Below the pieces are notes generated by a model, which was not told the origin of the DNA, made no database searches, and saw only the letters and a program-made list of their open reading frames with translations. From Bacteroidales bacterium (GTDB taxonomy: Bacteria; Bacteroidota; Bacteroidia; Bacteroidales; UBA932): a DNA stretch of 64,000 nt. Each line of letters opens with the position of its first letter. Position 1 is the stretch's first letter. The DNA is taken from assembly GCA_017428245.1 (NCBI GenBank), contig JAFRRF010000003.1, forward strand, positions 43,026 through 107,025, given 5' to 3'. A program made the translations under genes and the position numbers. Shown piece after piece: positions 8,629-18,163 of this stretch.

Positions 8629-10625
8629 TATTCGACCTGCAATCGCCATACAAGCCGACGGGCGACCAGCCGGAAGCGATCCGGCAAATCGTCGCCTCGA
8701 TCCGAGAAGGAAACCCGGCCACCACGCTCCTGGGCGTGACCGGCTCGGGCAAGACCTTCACGATGGCCAACGTGATTGCACAGCTGAACCGTCCCACACT
8801 GATCCTGAGCCACAACAAGACCCTGGCCGCACAGCTCTACGGCGAGTTCAAGAATTTCTTCCCGAAGAACCTGGTGGAGTATTTCGTCTCGTACTACGAT
8901 TACTACCAGCCGGAAGCCTATCTGCCCACGACCGACACCTACATCGAGAAAGACCTGAGCATCAACGATGAGATCGAGAAACTCCGGCTCAGCGCAACGA
9001 GCGCCCTTCTGTCGGGCCGCCGCGACGTGGTCGTGGTCTCGTCGGTCTCCTGTCTCTACGGTATCGGGAACCCGGACGATTTCCACGAAACGACCGTCCG
9101 CGTGGAAACCGGCCAGAAACTCGGCCGGCAGAAATTCCTCTACAGCCTGGTGGATGCCCTGTATTCCCGCAACGAAGCGGAGTTCAAACGGGGAACATTC
9201 CGCGTGAAAGGCGACAGCGTGGATATCTACCTGGCTTACGGCGACTACGGCTGCCGCGTGGTTTTCTTCGGCGACGAAATCGAGTCGATCGAGCGCATCG
9301 ACCCGGTCAGCGGCGCGACGCTCGAGTTCCTGCAGGAAATCGCCATTTATCCGGCAAACAACTTCGTGACCACGAAGGAACGCACGCGCAACGCCATCGC
9401 CACCATCCAGGACGATCTGGTAAAGCAGTGCGCCTATTTTGAGGACATCGGCAAACATCTGGAGGCCAAACGGCTCAAGACCCGCGTGGAATACGACCTG
9501 GAGATGATCAAGGAGATGGGATACTGCCCCGGCATCGAAAACTACTCCCGTTATTTCGACGGACGGAGCGCCGGTATGCGGCCATTCTGCCTGATCGACT
9601 ATTTCCCCGACGATTTCCTTACCTTCATCGACGAGAGCCACGTCACCGTGCCCCAGATCCGTGCGATGTCGGGCGGTGACCGGAGCCGCAAACAGACCCT
9701 CATCGAATATGGTTTCCGTCTCCCCGCAGCGGCCGACAACCGTCCGCTCCGCTTCGACGAATTCGAGGCGCTCGTAGGTCAGCGGCTCTTCGTGAGCGCC
9801 ACGCCCGGCGACTATGAACTCGAACAGAGCGGCGGCGTGGTGGTGGAACAGGTGGTGCGTCCTACCGGCCTGCTCGACCCGCCGATCGAGGTCCGTCCCA
9901 TCGCAAACCAGATCGACGACCTGCTGGAAGAGATCCAGATCCGGGCCGAGAAAGACGAGCGGGTGCTGGTTACCACACTCACCAAACGGATGGCCGAAGA
10001 ATTGGAGAAATATCTCACGCGGCTCGAGATCCGCACGCGCTACATCCATTCCGATGTCGATACGCTGGAACGCGTGGAAATACTCGACGACTTCAAGGCC
10101 GGCCGTTTCGACGTGCTCGTGGGCGTGAACTTACTGCGCGAGGGCCTCGACCTGCCCACCGTGTCGCTGGTGGCGATTCTCGATGCCGACAAGGAGGGGT
10201 TCCTGCGTTCCGACCGAAGCCTGACGCAGACCGCCGGCCGCGCCGCACGCAACGTCAACGGCCGCGTCATCATGTACGCCGACAAGATCACCGAATCGAT
10301 GCAGGCTACCATCGACGGGACCAACCGGCGCCGGGCCAAGCAGATGGCCTACAACGAAGCCAACGGCATCGTACCCACGCAGGTGGGAACCAGCCTGCGC
10401 CAGACGGTCCAGTCCTCCCGATACTACTCCGAGCCGGTCGACGACAAGGTCCGCTTCCTCGAAGAAGACCCGGTTATCGCCCGGATGAGTCCCGCAGAAC
10501 TCCGCACGGCCGCCGAAGCGGCGAAAAAGCGGATGGAAGCTGCCGCCGCGCAGCTCGACTTCCTCAACGCCGCCCGATGGCGCGATGAAATGAAAGCCCT
10601 TGAAACCCTTGCAGGAAAGCGATGA
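8625..10625 (+). CDS. uvrB: Excinuclease ABC subunit B
   Basis: 666 residues, normal UvrB length. Helicase-like subunit of nucleotide excision repair that receives DNA lesions from UvrA and recruits UvrC. Walker A GVTGSGKT is at residues 37-44. The damage-verifying beta-hairpin follows the YYDYYQPEAYLP block near residue 90; DESHV is the Walker B region and QTAGRAARN is helicase motif VI. A C-terminal UVR domain (about 620-660) is present for UvrC contact. It overlaps the upstream amidase by 4 bases and the downstream rel gene by 4 bases. Confidence 0.98.
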   Translation: MIFDLQSPYKPTGDQPEAIRQIVASIREGNPATTLLGVTGSGKTFTMANVIAQLNRPTLILSHNKTLAAQLYGEFKNFFPKNLVEYFVSYYDYYQPEAYLPTTDTYIEKDLSINDEIEKLRLSATSALLSGRRDVVVVSSVSCLYGIGNPDDFHETTVRVETGQKLGRQKFLYSLVDALYSRNEAEFKRGTFRVKGDSVDIYLAYGDYGCRVVFFGDEIESIERIDPVSGATLEFLQEIAIYPANNFVTTKERTRNAIATIQDDLVKQCAYFEDIGKHLEAKRLKTRVEYDLEMIKEMGYCPGIENYSRYFDGRSAGMRPFCLIDYFPDDFLTFIDESHVTVPQIRAMSGGDRSRKQTLIEYGFRLPAAADNRPLRFDEFEALVGQRLFVSATPGDYELEQSGGVVVEQVVRPTGLLDPPIEVRPIANQIDDLLEEIQIRAEKDERVLVTTLTKRMAEELEKYLTRLEIRTRYIHSDVDTLERVEILDDFKAGRFDVLVGVNLLREGLDLPTVSLVAILDADKEGFLRSDRSLTQTAGRAARNVNGRVIMYADKITESMQATIDGTNRRRAKQMAYNEANGIVPTQVGTSLRQTVQSSRYYSEPVDDKVRFLEEDPVIARMSPAELRTAAEAAKKRMEAAAAQLDFLNAARWRDEMKALETLAGKR

Positions 10626-12592
10626 AGAACACGATACCCAGAAAATTGCAGGAAATCCTCTCCGACATTTCGGACAGGGAGAAAAAAATGCTGCTCTCAG
10701 CCTATGAAGCCGCATCTGAAGCCCTCGAAGGGAAAATGCGAAGCAACAGCCATCCGTTCATCGAACACCCGCTCGCCGTCGCCCATATCGTCTGCAAGGA
10801 AATCGGCCTGCGGGCCGACGCTGCCTGCGCCGTCCTGCTCCACGAGGCCAACCGCTTCCAGACCGACAAAGTATCCGAACTCAACCATACGCCGCTGCTG
10901 GAATCTTTCCGCGCGGAGTATCCGAAGAATATCATCGAAATCATCGAAGGCCTCAACAACATCTCGAACATCCAGTTGCAGGAGGCCAATCTCGACGAGG
11001 AGCGCTACCGCAAGCTTATCATCTCCTACTCCACCGACCCGCGCGTAATCCTGATCAAACTCGCCGACCGGCTCGAGGTGATGCGCAGCATCAATATCCT
11101 GCCGCCGGCCAAGCGCACGAAGAAACTGATGGAGACGATGATGCTCTACATCCCGCTGGCGCACCAGCTCGGCCTGTACCGCATCAAAAGCGAGATGGAA
11201 GACATCTTCCTCAAATACACCGAGCCGGAGCGCTATAAGGAGATCGTCCGGAAAATCAAGGAAACGGAACCCCAACGGGAGACCCTCGTTCAGCGATTCA
11301 TCAATCCGCTCCGCGAGAAACTCGACCGCGAAGGCATCCGCTATACGCTCAAGGCACGCACCAAGAGCCCGTACTCGATCTGGCGGAAGATGCAGGCGCA
11401 ACAGATCACCTTCGACAAGGTGTACGACCTCTTCGCGATGCGCTTCATCATCGAATGCGACGGTGACCACGCCCAGGAAGAAGCTCTATGCTGGAAGGTC
11501 TATTCGCTGGTGACGGAAGAGTACGAACCCGACACCAAACGCCTGCGCGACTGGATCTCAAAACCGCGCGACAACGGATACGAGTCGCTCCACACCACCG
11601 TCAAGACGGCCGAAGGACTGCCCGTGGAAGTGCAGATCCGTACCCGGAGGATGGACTATGTCGCCGAGCAGGGCGCAGCCGCCCACTGGTCATACAAAGG
11701 AATCCAGAGCAAGGACCGTCTGACCGACTGGCTCAACCAGGTGCGCGACCTGATGCAGAGCGATGAAGAAGAAAAATATGAACACGCGTCGATCGCGCTG
11801 CAGGAGATCCTGGTCTATACTCCGACCGGCGACCTGCGGCAGCTGCGCGCGGGCAGTTCCGTGCTCGACTTCGCGTTCGAGATCCACTCGAACCTCGGAC
11901 TGCGCTGTACCGGCGCCCGGGTCAACGGGAAGATGTGTTCGATCCGCGAAAAACTCCATACGGGCGACGTGGTCGAAATCATCAGCAGCAAGAACCAGCG
12001 GCCCACGGCCGACTGGTTGAACTTCGTAGTCTCATCGAAAGCCCGCTCCAAGATCAAGCAGAAGCTCAAGGAAGAGGAGCACGCCCGGGCCGCGGCAGGC
12101 AAGGAACTCCTGGCCCGCCGGCTCAAGAACTGGAAGATGGTCATCACCGACGCCGACCTGACCGCATTGGCCAAGATGTACAAAATCGGTACGATCAACG
12201 AGTTTTTCGGTGCCCTGGGCAACGGGCAGATCGACGTGGCCGTCGTCAAGGATTATCTCACCCGCAAGATGGAAGCGGAGCCGGCAGCCGCTACGCGGCA
12301 GTCCGGGACCGACCACGGCGAGCGGACGACCGGCGTGGCCAGCGGCGAGTTCATCATCGACCGCCGCCTGATGGGCGTGGAACTGAAACTGGCCAAATGC
12401 TGCACGCCGTCCTACGGCGATCCGATCTTCGGCTTCATCACCATCCGCGACGGCATCAAGATCCACCGCGAGAACTGTCCCAATGCCGCCCGCCTGCGCG
12501 AGAACTATCCTTACCGGATGATCGAAGTCAGTTGGAAACCCAAACAGAAAGATGGAGAAAAAGGAGATACAAATAAGAGGCGCCAGGGTTAA
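10622..12592 (+). CDS. relA: RelA/SpoT-family (p)ppGpp synthetase with degenerate hydrolase site and no ACT domain
   Basis: 656 residues; full Rel proteins are about 740. Makes the alarmone (p)ppGpp. N-terminal HD domain: the first His is kept (IEHPLAVAHI, His49) but the HD metal pair reads H74-E75 in VLLHEANR, and the downstream E-D-T residues are missing, so hydrolase activity is doubtful. The synthetase domain is intact: KARTKSPYSIWRKM (244-257), GYESLHTTV (319-327) and EVQIRT (336-341). A TGS domain follows (about 390-450), then the Cys-rich block LAKCCTPSYGDP. The chain ends after that block, so the usual C-terminal ACT domain is absent. The 3' end overlaps uvrA by 41 bases. Synthetase-only function is inference. 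Confidence 0.9.
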   Translation: MKNTIPRKLQEILSDISDREKKMLLSAYEAASEALEGKMRSNSHPFIEHPLAVAHIVCKEIGLRADAACAVLLHEANRFQTDKVSELNHTPLLESFRAEYPKNIIEIIEGLNNISNIQLQEANLDEERYRKLIISYSTDPRVILIKLADRLEVMRSINILPPAKRTKKLMETMMLYIPLAHQLGLYRIKSEMEDIFLKYTEPERYKEIVRKIKETEPQRETLVQRFINPLREKLDREGIRYTLKARTKSPYSIWRKMQAQQITFDKVYDLFAMRFIIECDGDHAQEEALCWKVYSLVTEEYEPDTKRLRDWISKPRDNGYESLHTTVKTAEGLPVEVQIRTRRMDYVAEQGAAAHWSYKGIQSKDRLTDWLNQVRDLMQSDEEEKYEHASIALQEILVYTPTGDLRQLRAGSSVLDFAFEIHSNLGLRCTGARVNGKMCSIREKLHTGDVVEIISSKNQRPTADWLNFVVSSKARSKIKQKLKEEEHARAAAGKELLARRLKNWKMVITDADLTALAKMYKIGTINEFFGALGNGQIDVAVVKDYLTRKMEAEPAAATRQSGTDHGERTTGVASGEFIIDRRLMGVELKLAKCCTPSYGDPIFGFITIRDGIKIHRENCPNAARLRENYPYRMIEVSWKPKQKDGEKGDTNKRRQG

Positions 12593-15344
12593 CAACCTGC
12601 AGAACATCGACCTGGACATTCCGCTGGGGAAACTGGTGGTGATCACCGGCATTTCCGGCAGCGGGAAGAGTTCGCTCGCTTTCGACACGCTGTTCGCCGA
12701 AGGTCAGCGCCGCTTCGCGGAAAGCCTCTCCTCCTTCGCACGGCAGTTCCTCGGACGGATGAACAAGCCCGATGTCGACATGATCAGCGGCATTCCGCCG
12801 GCTATCGCCATCGAGCAGAAGGTCAACACCCGCAACCCGCGTTCCACTGTCGGGACAAATACCGAGATTTACGACCACCTGCGCCTGCTCTTCGCCCGCA
12901 TCGGCAAGACCTATTCCCCGGTTTCCGGCCGGGAAGTGCGCTGCGACACGGCCAAAAATGTGGTGGACTATCTGGTCTCCCTCGAGAAAGGGACCTCGGC
13001 CCTCATCCTGGCCGACATCCGCTGGAAGGAAGAGGGAAAGATCGAGAAACTCCTGAACCTCAAGGAAGAAGGCTTCACCCGCCTGGCTACGCGCGAAGGC
13101 CGCTATGCCAAGATGGAAGAAGCCCTGCAGCATATCGGGGATTTCGGAGACGAGTGGTTGCTGCTGGTCGACCGTCTTACCGTGGATGACGATGAAGACA
13201 CCGTCAGCCGCGCACTCGATTCCGTCCAGACCGCCTTCGAAAAAGGAGGAGGCTACCTCTGCCTGTGGAACGAAAAGGCGGGAGCGCGCAATTTCTCGAA
13301 TCTGTTCGAGGCCGACGGCATCCGCTTCGAGAAGCCTTCGGAGCACCTGTTCAGCTACAACAGCCCGCTGGGCGCCTGCCCGGTCTGCGGCGGCTACGGC
13401 AAGACCATCGGCATCGACGAAGCCCTCGTCGTACCCGACCCCACCCTGAGCGTCTATCAGGGAGCCATCGCCTGCTGGCGGGGCGAGGTAATGAAACAGC
13501 TCAACGACGAGCTGGTGATGAACGCCTACAAGTTCGACTTCCCGATCCACAAGCCCTACATCGAGCTCACGCCAGCGCAGAAAAAACTGCTCTGGGACGG
13601 CAACGAGTATTTCACCGGCATCAACGCTTTCTTCAAATGGGTCGAGAGCCAGCGCTACAAGATCCAGTACAAGTATATGCTCAGCCGCTACTCGGGCAAG
13701 ACCACCTGTCCCGCCTGCGGCGGATCGAGACTCCGTCCGGAAGCCCTCTACGTAAAAGTCGGCGGACACGACATCCACGAACTGATGTCGATGCCGATCG
13801 GAGAACTGGCGACCTTTTTCGACACGCTCGAACTCGACGATTACGACCGCACGGTGGCCGAACGGCCGCTGCGCGAAATCCGTTCCCGCCTGAAATATAT
13901 CTGCGACGTGGGACTCGGCTATCTGACCCTGAACCGGGCTTCCAACACGCTCAGTGGCGGCGAAAGCCAGCGCATCAACCTGGTCAGCTCGCTGGGAAAC
14001 AATCTGGTCGGCTCGATGTACATCCTCGACGAACCGAGCATCGGCCTTCACGAGCGCGACACCCGGCGTCTGATCGGCGTGCTCAAGCGCCTGCGTGACC
14101 TGGGCAACACCGTAATCGTGGTGGAGCACGACCGGCACATCATCGACGCGGCCGACCAGTTGATCGACATCGGCCCGCTGGCCGGCAAGGAAGGCGGCCG
14201 CGTGGTTTTCCAGGGCCGGATCGACGAGGGCCTGAAGGCAGGTGCCCGGTCTCTCACGCTCGACTATCTGTCCGGTGTGCGGAAGATTCCCGTGCCGAAG
14301 CGCAAACGCAGCTGGAAATACGCCGTGGAAGTGGCGGGAGCACGGGAAAACAATCTCAAGAACATTGACGTCCGCTTCCCGTTGCGCTGCCTGACCGTCG
14401 TCACGGGTGTTAGCGGCAGCGGCAAGAGCTCGCTGGTGGGCGACATCCTCTACCCCGCCCTCTATCGCCATCTCAACCAGGTCGGCAGCAAGCCCGGCAT
14501 ATTCAAAGAACTACGGGGCGACCTCGGCAAGGTCGCAGCGGTCGAATACATCGACCAGAATCCCATCGGAAAGAGTTCACGCTCGAATCCCGTAACCTAT
14601 CTCAAGGTTTACGACGACATCAGGCGGCTCTTTTCCGAGCAGCCCTACGCCAAGATGAACGGCTACGGGCATTCGCATTTCTCGTTCAACATCGACGGCG
14701 GCCGCTGTCCCGAATGTCTGGGCGAAGGCGTAATCCGCATCCCGATGCAGTTCATGGCCGACGTGGAGATGGCCTGCGAGGCTTGCGGAGGCAAGCGTTT
14801 CCAGAGCGACATCCTGGAGGTGAAATACCAGGGGAAGGACATCAGCGACGTACTCGATATGAGCGTGGAAGAAGCCATCGCCTTTTTTGGGTCGCAGACC
14901 GATCCGATGGCCCGCCGCATTGCAGAGCGGCTGCAGCCGCTGGTCGACGTGGGACTCTCCTATCTGAGCCTCGGACAGAGCAGCAGTTCGCTCAGCGGCG
15001 GCGAAAGCCAGCGCATCAAACTCGCGTCATTCCTGGGCAAGGAATTCGACAGCAAGGGTTCCATTCTCTTCGTATTCGACGAACCGACTACGGGCCTGCA
15101 TTTTCACGACATCGAAAAGTTGCTCAAGGCTTTCGACGCACTGATCGACAGAGGCCACTCCGTTCTGGTGGTGGAGCACAATCTCGACGTGATCCGCGCC
15201 GCCGACTGGGTGATCGACCTGGGGCCCGACGCCGGAGACGAGGGCGGCCGGGTCGTGTTCGAAGGGACGCCGGAAGACCTGGCAAACGCCAGGACCTGGA
15301 CCGGTCGGGCCCTCCGCGAAGAAATGAATGTGACAGAACAATAA
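12552..15344 (+). CDS. uvrA: Excinuclease ABC subunit A
   Basis: 930 residues, normal for UvrA. Damage-recognition ATPase of nucleotide excision repair. Two ABC modules: Walker A GISGSGKSS at 33-41 and GVSGSGKSS at 619-627, with signatures LSGGESQRINL and LSGGESQRIKL. Zinc-binding CxxC pairs are seen in CPVCGG, CPACGG, CPECLGEG and CEACGG. The start (MEKKEIQIRG) lies 41 bases inside the 3' end of rel, supporting co-expression with uvrB and rel. Only the UvrC gene is missing from a full Uvr set here. Confidence 0.98.
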   Translation: MEKKEIQIRGARVNNLQNIDLDIPLGKLVVITGISGSGKSSLAFDTLFAEGQRRFAESLSSFARQFLGRMNKPDVDMISGIPPAIAIEQKVNTRNPRSTVGTNTEIYDHLRLLFARIGKTYSPVSGREVRCDTAKNVVDYLVSLEKGTSALILADIRWKEEGKIEKLLNLKEEGFTRLATREGRYAKMEEALQHIGDFGDEWLLLVDRLTVDDDEDTVSRALDSVQTAFEKGGGYLCLWNEKAGARNFSNLFEADGIRFEKPSEHLFSYNSPLGACPVCGGYGKTIGIDEALVVPDPTLSVYQGAIACWRGEVMKQLNDELVMNAYKFDFPIHKPYIELTPAQKKLLWDGNEYFTGINAFFKWVESQRYKIQYKYMLSRYSGKTTCPACGGSRLRPEALYVKVGGHDIHELMSMPIGELATFFDTLELDDYDRTVAERPLREIRSRLKYICDVGLGYLTLNRASNTLSGGESQRINLVSSLGNNLVGSMYILDEPSIGLHERDTRRLIGVLKRLRDLGNTVIVVEHDRHIIDAADQLIDIGPLAGKEGGRVVFQGRIDEGLKAGARSLTLDYLSGVRKIPVPKRKRSWKYAVEVAGARENNLKNIDVRFPLRCLTVVTGVSGSGKSSLVGDILYPALYRHLNQVGSKPGIFKELRGDLGKVAAVEYIDQNPIGKSSRSNPVTYLKVYDDIRRLFSEQPYAKMNGYGHSHFSFNIDGGRCPECLGEGVIRIPMQFMADVEMACEACGGKRFQSDILEVKYQGKDISDVLDMSVEEAIAFFGSQTDPMARRIAERLQPLVDVGLSYLSLGQSSSSLSGGESQRIKLASFLGKEFDSKGSILFVFDEPTTGLHFHDIEKLLKAFDALIDRGHSVLVVEHNLDVIRAADWVIDLGPDAGDEGGRVVFEGTPEDLANARTWTGRALREEMNVTEQ

Positions 15345-15352
15345 ACTTGACT

Positions 15353-16477
15353 ATGACAATAACCATCAAAGAGGTTGCCAGCCGGCGGGATTTGCGGCGC
15401 TTCGTCCATTTCCCGAACGAATTCTACAAGGACAACAAGTATTATGTCCCGACACTGGAAAGCGGCGACCTCGAAACACTGGATCCGAAAAAGAACCACG
15501 CCTTCGAATTCTGCGAAGGCAAATACTGGATGGCCTACGACGAAGGCGGCAAAGCCGTGGGGCGCATCGCCGGCATCATCAATTACAAGTACAACGAGAA
15601 GATCGGCGCAAAGCAGGCCCGTTTCGGCTTTATGGACTTCGTCGACGACGATGCGGTCGTCGACGCACTGTTCGACACGGTCGAGGCCTGGGCGCGGGAA
15701 AAAGGGATGACCGTGATGAACGGTCCGCTCGGCTTCCTGGAGTTCGACGCGTCGGGCGTGCTGGTGGCGGGTTTCGACGAACTGCCGACGGCCTACGGCA
15801 AATACAATCATCCCTACTACGAGCCGCAGCTATTGCGCCGGGGCTACCGGAAAGACACAGACTGGGTTGAGTATCAACTGATTATGCCCGACGACATCGA
15901 CCAATGGTTCACCCGGCCGGCGAAACTGGTCGCGATGCGCTACCATCTCCGCCAAGCCGACATCAGCACCAAGAAGAAGATGGTGTCGTATTTCCCCGAA
16001 TGCGCGCAGGTACTCAACGAGACCTACCGCGACATCCACGGTTTCTCCGAGTTGTCGAAGGGGCAGATCGACGATCTGATGAAGCAGTTCGTGCCGAATC
16101 TGAACGTCGATTTCGTATCGGTGATTCTCGACGAGAGCGACAGGGTGGTGGCCTTCGGCATCAGCATGCCTTCGCTGTCGAAGGCATTGCAAAAGTGCAA
16201 GGGACGGCTTTATCCGTTCGGTTTCCGCCACGTCCTCCACGCCATCCGTCACAACGATACGCTCGATCTCCTGCTGATCGGCATCCGGGACGAGTACAAG
16301 AACAAAGGGCTCAACGCCATGATTTTCGACAAGATCGCCCCCGCCATCCACCGCTACGGCATCCGCTATGTCGAAACCACCCGCGAACTCGAAGACAACA
16401 ACAGCGTCCAGAACATGTGGAACCGCTTCGAAAACCGCCTCCACAAGCGCGCCAGATGCTACATAAAAGAACTATAA
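15353..16477 (+). CDS. GNAT-like N-acetyltransferase domain protein, function unknown
   Basis: 374 residues, no signal peptide. N-terminal text about an FPNEFYKDNKYYVP stretch, then GRIAGIINYKYNE, and a C-terminal block with DLLLIGIRDEYKNKGLNAMIFDKI resembles a GNAT acetyl-CoA fold (R-x-x-G-x-A replaced by EYKNKGL). Widely seen in Bacteroidota as an uncharacterised acetyltransferase. The reading frame stays open far upstream inside uvrA, but ATG 15353, 8 bases after the uvrA stop, fits the family N-terminus. Probably the last gene of the amidase-uvrB-rel-uvrA transcript. Confidence 0.65.
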   Translation: MTITIKEVASRRDLRRFVHFPNEFYKDNKYYVPTLESGDLETLDPKKNHAFEFCEGKYWMAYDEGGKAVGRIAGIINYKYNEKIGAKQARFGFMDFVDDDAVVDALFDTVEAWAREKGMTVMNGPLGFLEFDASGVLVAGFDELPTAYGKYNHPYYEPQLLRRGYRKDTDWVEYQLIMPDDIDQWFTRPAKLVAMRYHLRQADISTKKKMVSYFPECAQVLNETYRDIHGFSELSKGQIDDLMKQFVPNLNVDFVSVILDESDRVVAFGISMPSLSKALQKCKGRLYPFGFRHVLHAIRHNDTLDLLLIGIRDEYKNKGLNAMIFDKIAPAIHRYGIRYVETTRELEDNNSVQNMWNRFENRLHKRARCYIKEL

Positions 16478-16488
16478 CATAATAATTA

Positions 16489-16567
16489 TGTCAGGCTCCG
16501 GCTTTGCATTTTTGTCGCTAACATATTAGGAGAGATGCTCCCAAAATGCAAAGCCATCCGCCTGACA
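16489..16567. repeat. 79-bp nested intergenic palindrome
   Basis: Outer arms of 8 bp (16489-16496 and 16560-16567) and inner arms of 13 bp (16500-16512 and 16543-16555) are perfect inverted repeats, separated by 3 and 4 unpaired bases. The 30-base centre contains a small GGAG/CTCC hairpin. It begins 11 bases after the GNAT stop. There is no T-tract, so it is not a standard terminator. Confidence 0.8.
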
Positions 16568-16583
16568 AATGTGTGCAAAATGA

Positions 16584-16706
16584 ATCTTTTCGGTTATTGT
16601 CTCAGGAAACTGTGCCACCCTCGGCAACATAAGAGGGAGGGGCCCAAGCTATGCTTGGGAGGGGTCGCGCTTGCGCGACGTTTCAAGAGACAATAACCGA
16701 AAAGAT
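16584..16706 (-). repeat. Dispersed palindromic element, copy 1 (core on minus strand)
   Basis: Perfect 20-bp inverted arms at 16584-16603 and 16687-16706, extended inward by 5 bp (GAAAC/GTTTC). The enclosed core (about 16606-16684) folds into GTCGCGC/GCGCGAC, CCCAAGC/GCTTGGG and TGCC/GGCA hairpins. Read on the minus strand the core is closely similar to the core at 32889-32966, while the outer arms are unrelated between copies. It ends 14 bases before the esterase start, so it would lie in that gene's leader. No target-site duplication or ORF inside. Confidence 0.85.
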
Positions 16707-16720
16707 CAAAAAATAACTGA

Positions 16721-18160
16721 ATGAAAAAAAGTATTACGATAATCAGCTTGCTGTTCCTGCTGTCGACAGCAATCGCCGGAGCGCAGGAGCTGAGGCATAA
16801 TGCCCAGTATCCGGACGATCCGGCTTTCGTACCTGTGGCAGATTCGCTGAAGGGCGTGATTCTGAGCGGCGAATTCAGTGATTCGGCAATTTATCCCGAA
16901 ACCCGGCGGGAGTGGAAAGTCTATGTGCCGGTACAGTACGACGGGAAAACGCCGGCGTGCCTGCTGGTGGGACTGGACGGGATCTTGTTCAATGCCACGA
17001 CGGTGCTCGACAATCTGATCGCGTCGGGCGAGATGCCGGTGACCATCGGCGTGTTCGTGCAGCCGGGCGTTTCATACGATGCTGACGGGAACGTGCTGCG
17101 CTATAACCGAAGCAACGAATTCGACCGGACGGACGGGACATTTGCCCGCTTCCTCGAAGAAGAGATCCTGCCGATGGCCGAGCGCCTCGTCACACCCGAC
17201 GGCCGGCCGGTGAGACTGTCGCACAACCCGGATGACCGGGCCATCTGCGGCGCCAGCAGCAGCGGCATCGCCGCCTTTTCGGCTGCCTGGAATCGCCCGG
17301 ACCTTTTCCGCCGCGTTTATAGCTCGGTCGGCACCTATGTCGCCATGCGGGGCGGCAACGATTATCCGGCCCTGGTCCGCAAATACGAACCCAAGCCGCT
17401 GCGCATCTTCCTCCAGGACGGCCTGAAAGACGCCTGGAATCCCCTTTTCGGCGAATGGTGGGAGCAGAACCTGCTGCTGGAATCGGCACTCGATTTCGCG
17501 GGTTATGAGGAGATCGCCCACTGGGACCGCGGCGGCCACAGCATCTGGCACGGTACGAAGATGTTCCCCGACGCCATGCGCTGGCTCTGGAAAGGCTGGC
17601 CCGCGCCCGTCAAAGCCGGCGACTCGCGCAACGATATGCTGCAGTCGCTGCTGGGCACGGGAAAAGACCGCGAAGGCAGATGGCAGGAGATCGCGGCGAA
17701 AGACTTGCCCAAGGCAGTCCGCAAACGGCTCGAAGCGCCTGTGACCACCCTGCTCTACCCCTCCGGCAAGCTGGAAATCTCCGTCGAGCCGCAGTCCAAC
17801 TGGCTGCGCTGCGCCCTTGTCAAGCCCGACGGAACCCGCACGGCCGGCGAACAGTTCTACTGGCTGCATAATCCCGACAATCACACGCTCGAAGGGCCGA
17901 TCACCCGCGACCTGGCCTTCGATACGCTGGGTAACCTCTACGTGCTCACGCCTTTCGGCATCCAGGTCTGTGACCAGAACGGCCGCGTACGGGCCATCCT
18001 CACGCTCCCCTTCGGAACGGAACAAGCCGAGGCGATCTGCTTTCTCGGAAACGAACTCTATGTGCGCATCGGCGGCCGGACCTGCGTTCGCACGCTCAAA
18101 CACACGGGCTGGAATCCGGCCGACGGGTTCATTACGCCCCCCTCACAAGGACAAGGATAG
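16721..18160 (+). CDS. Secreted alpha/beta-hydrolase esterase with C-terminal beta-propeller-like region
   Basis: 479 residues with a signal peptide (cleavage near AGA-Q). Residues about 45-295 match the putative esterase (PF00756, enterochelin esterase/esterase D-like) fold: nucleophile block CGASSSG (Ser179), acid candidates near LQDGLKDAW, and the His in WDRGGHSIWHG. The last third (about 340-479) has repeated strands such as TRDLAFDTLGNLYVLTPFGI, reminiscent of SMP-30/gluconolactonase propeller blades. Substrate unknown; such esterases are often linked to feruloyl or acetyl groups on polysaccharides. Followed after 3 bases by the metal exporter gene. Confidence 0.7.
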   Translation: MKKSITIISLLFLLSTAIAGAQELRHNAQYPDDPAFVPVADSLKGVILSGEFSDSAIYPETRREWKVYVPVQYDGKTPACLLVGLDGILFNATTVLDNLIASGEMPVTIGVFVQPGVSYDADGNVLRYNRSNEFDRTDGTFARFLEEEILPMAERLVTPDGRPVRLSHNPDDRAICGASSSGIAAFSAAWNRPDLFRRVYSSVGTYVAMRGGNDYPALVRKYEPKPLRIFLQDGLKDAWNPLFGEWWEQNLLLESALDFAGYEEIAHWDRGGHSIWHGTKMFPDAMRWLWKGWPAPVKAGDSRNDMLQSLLGTGKDREGRWQEIAAKDLPKAVRKRLEAPVTTLLYPSGKLEISVEPQSNWLRCALVKPDGTRTAGEQFYWLHNPDNHTLEGPITRDLAFDTLGNLYVLTPFGIQVCDQNGRVRAILTLPFGTEQAEAICFLGNELYVRIGGRTCVRTLKHTGWNPADGFITPPSQGQG

Positions 18161-18163
18161 CCT

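Noticed and set aside
8358..10049. A 563-codon open frame on the minus strand across uvrB
   Set aside because: Same reason; uvrB is certain and the antisense frame has no family signature or promoter.
12528..14471. A 647-codon open frame on the minus strand across uvrA
   Set aside because: Shadow of strong codon bias in a GC-rich gene; uvrA on the plus strand has full motif support and the antisense product has no recognisable family blocks.
14714..15352. An upstream extension of the GNAT-like gene into uvrA
   Set aside because: The frame is open, but the extension has Arg-rich shadow composition and the conserved family start is at 15353.
16584..16706. Insertion sequence with 20-bp terminal inverted repeats
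   Set aside because: Only 83 bases lie between the arms, no transposase is encoded and no target duplication is visible; kept as a structured repeat instead.
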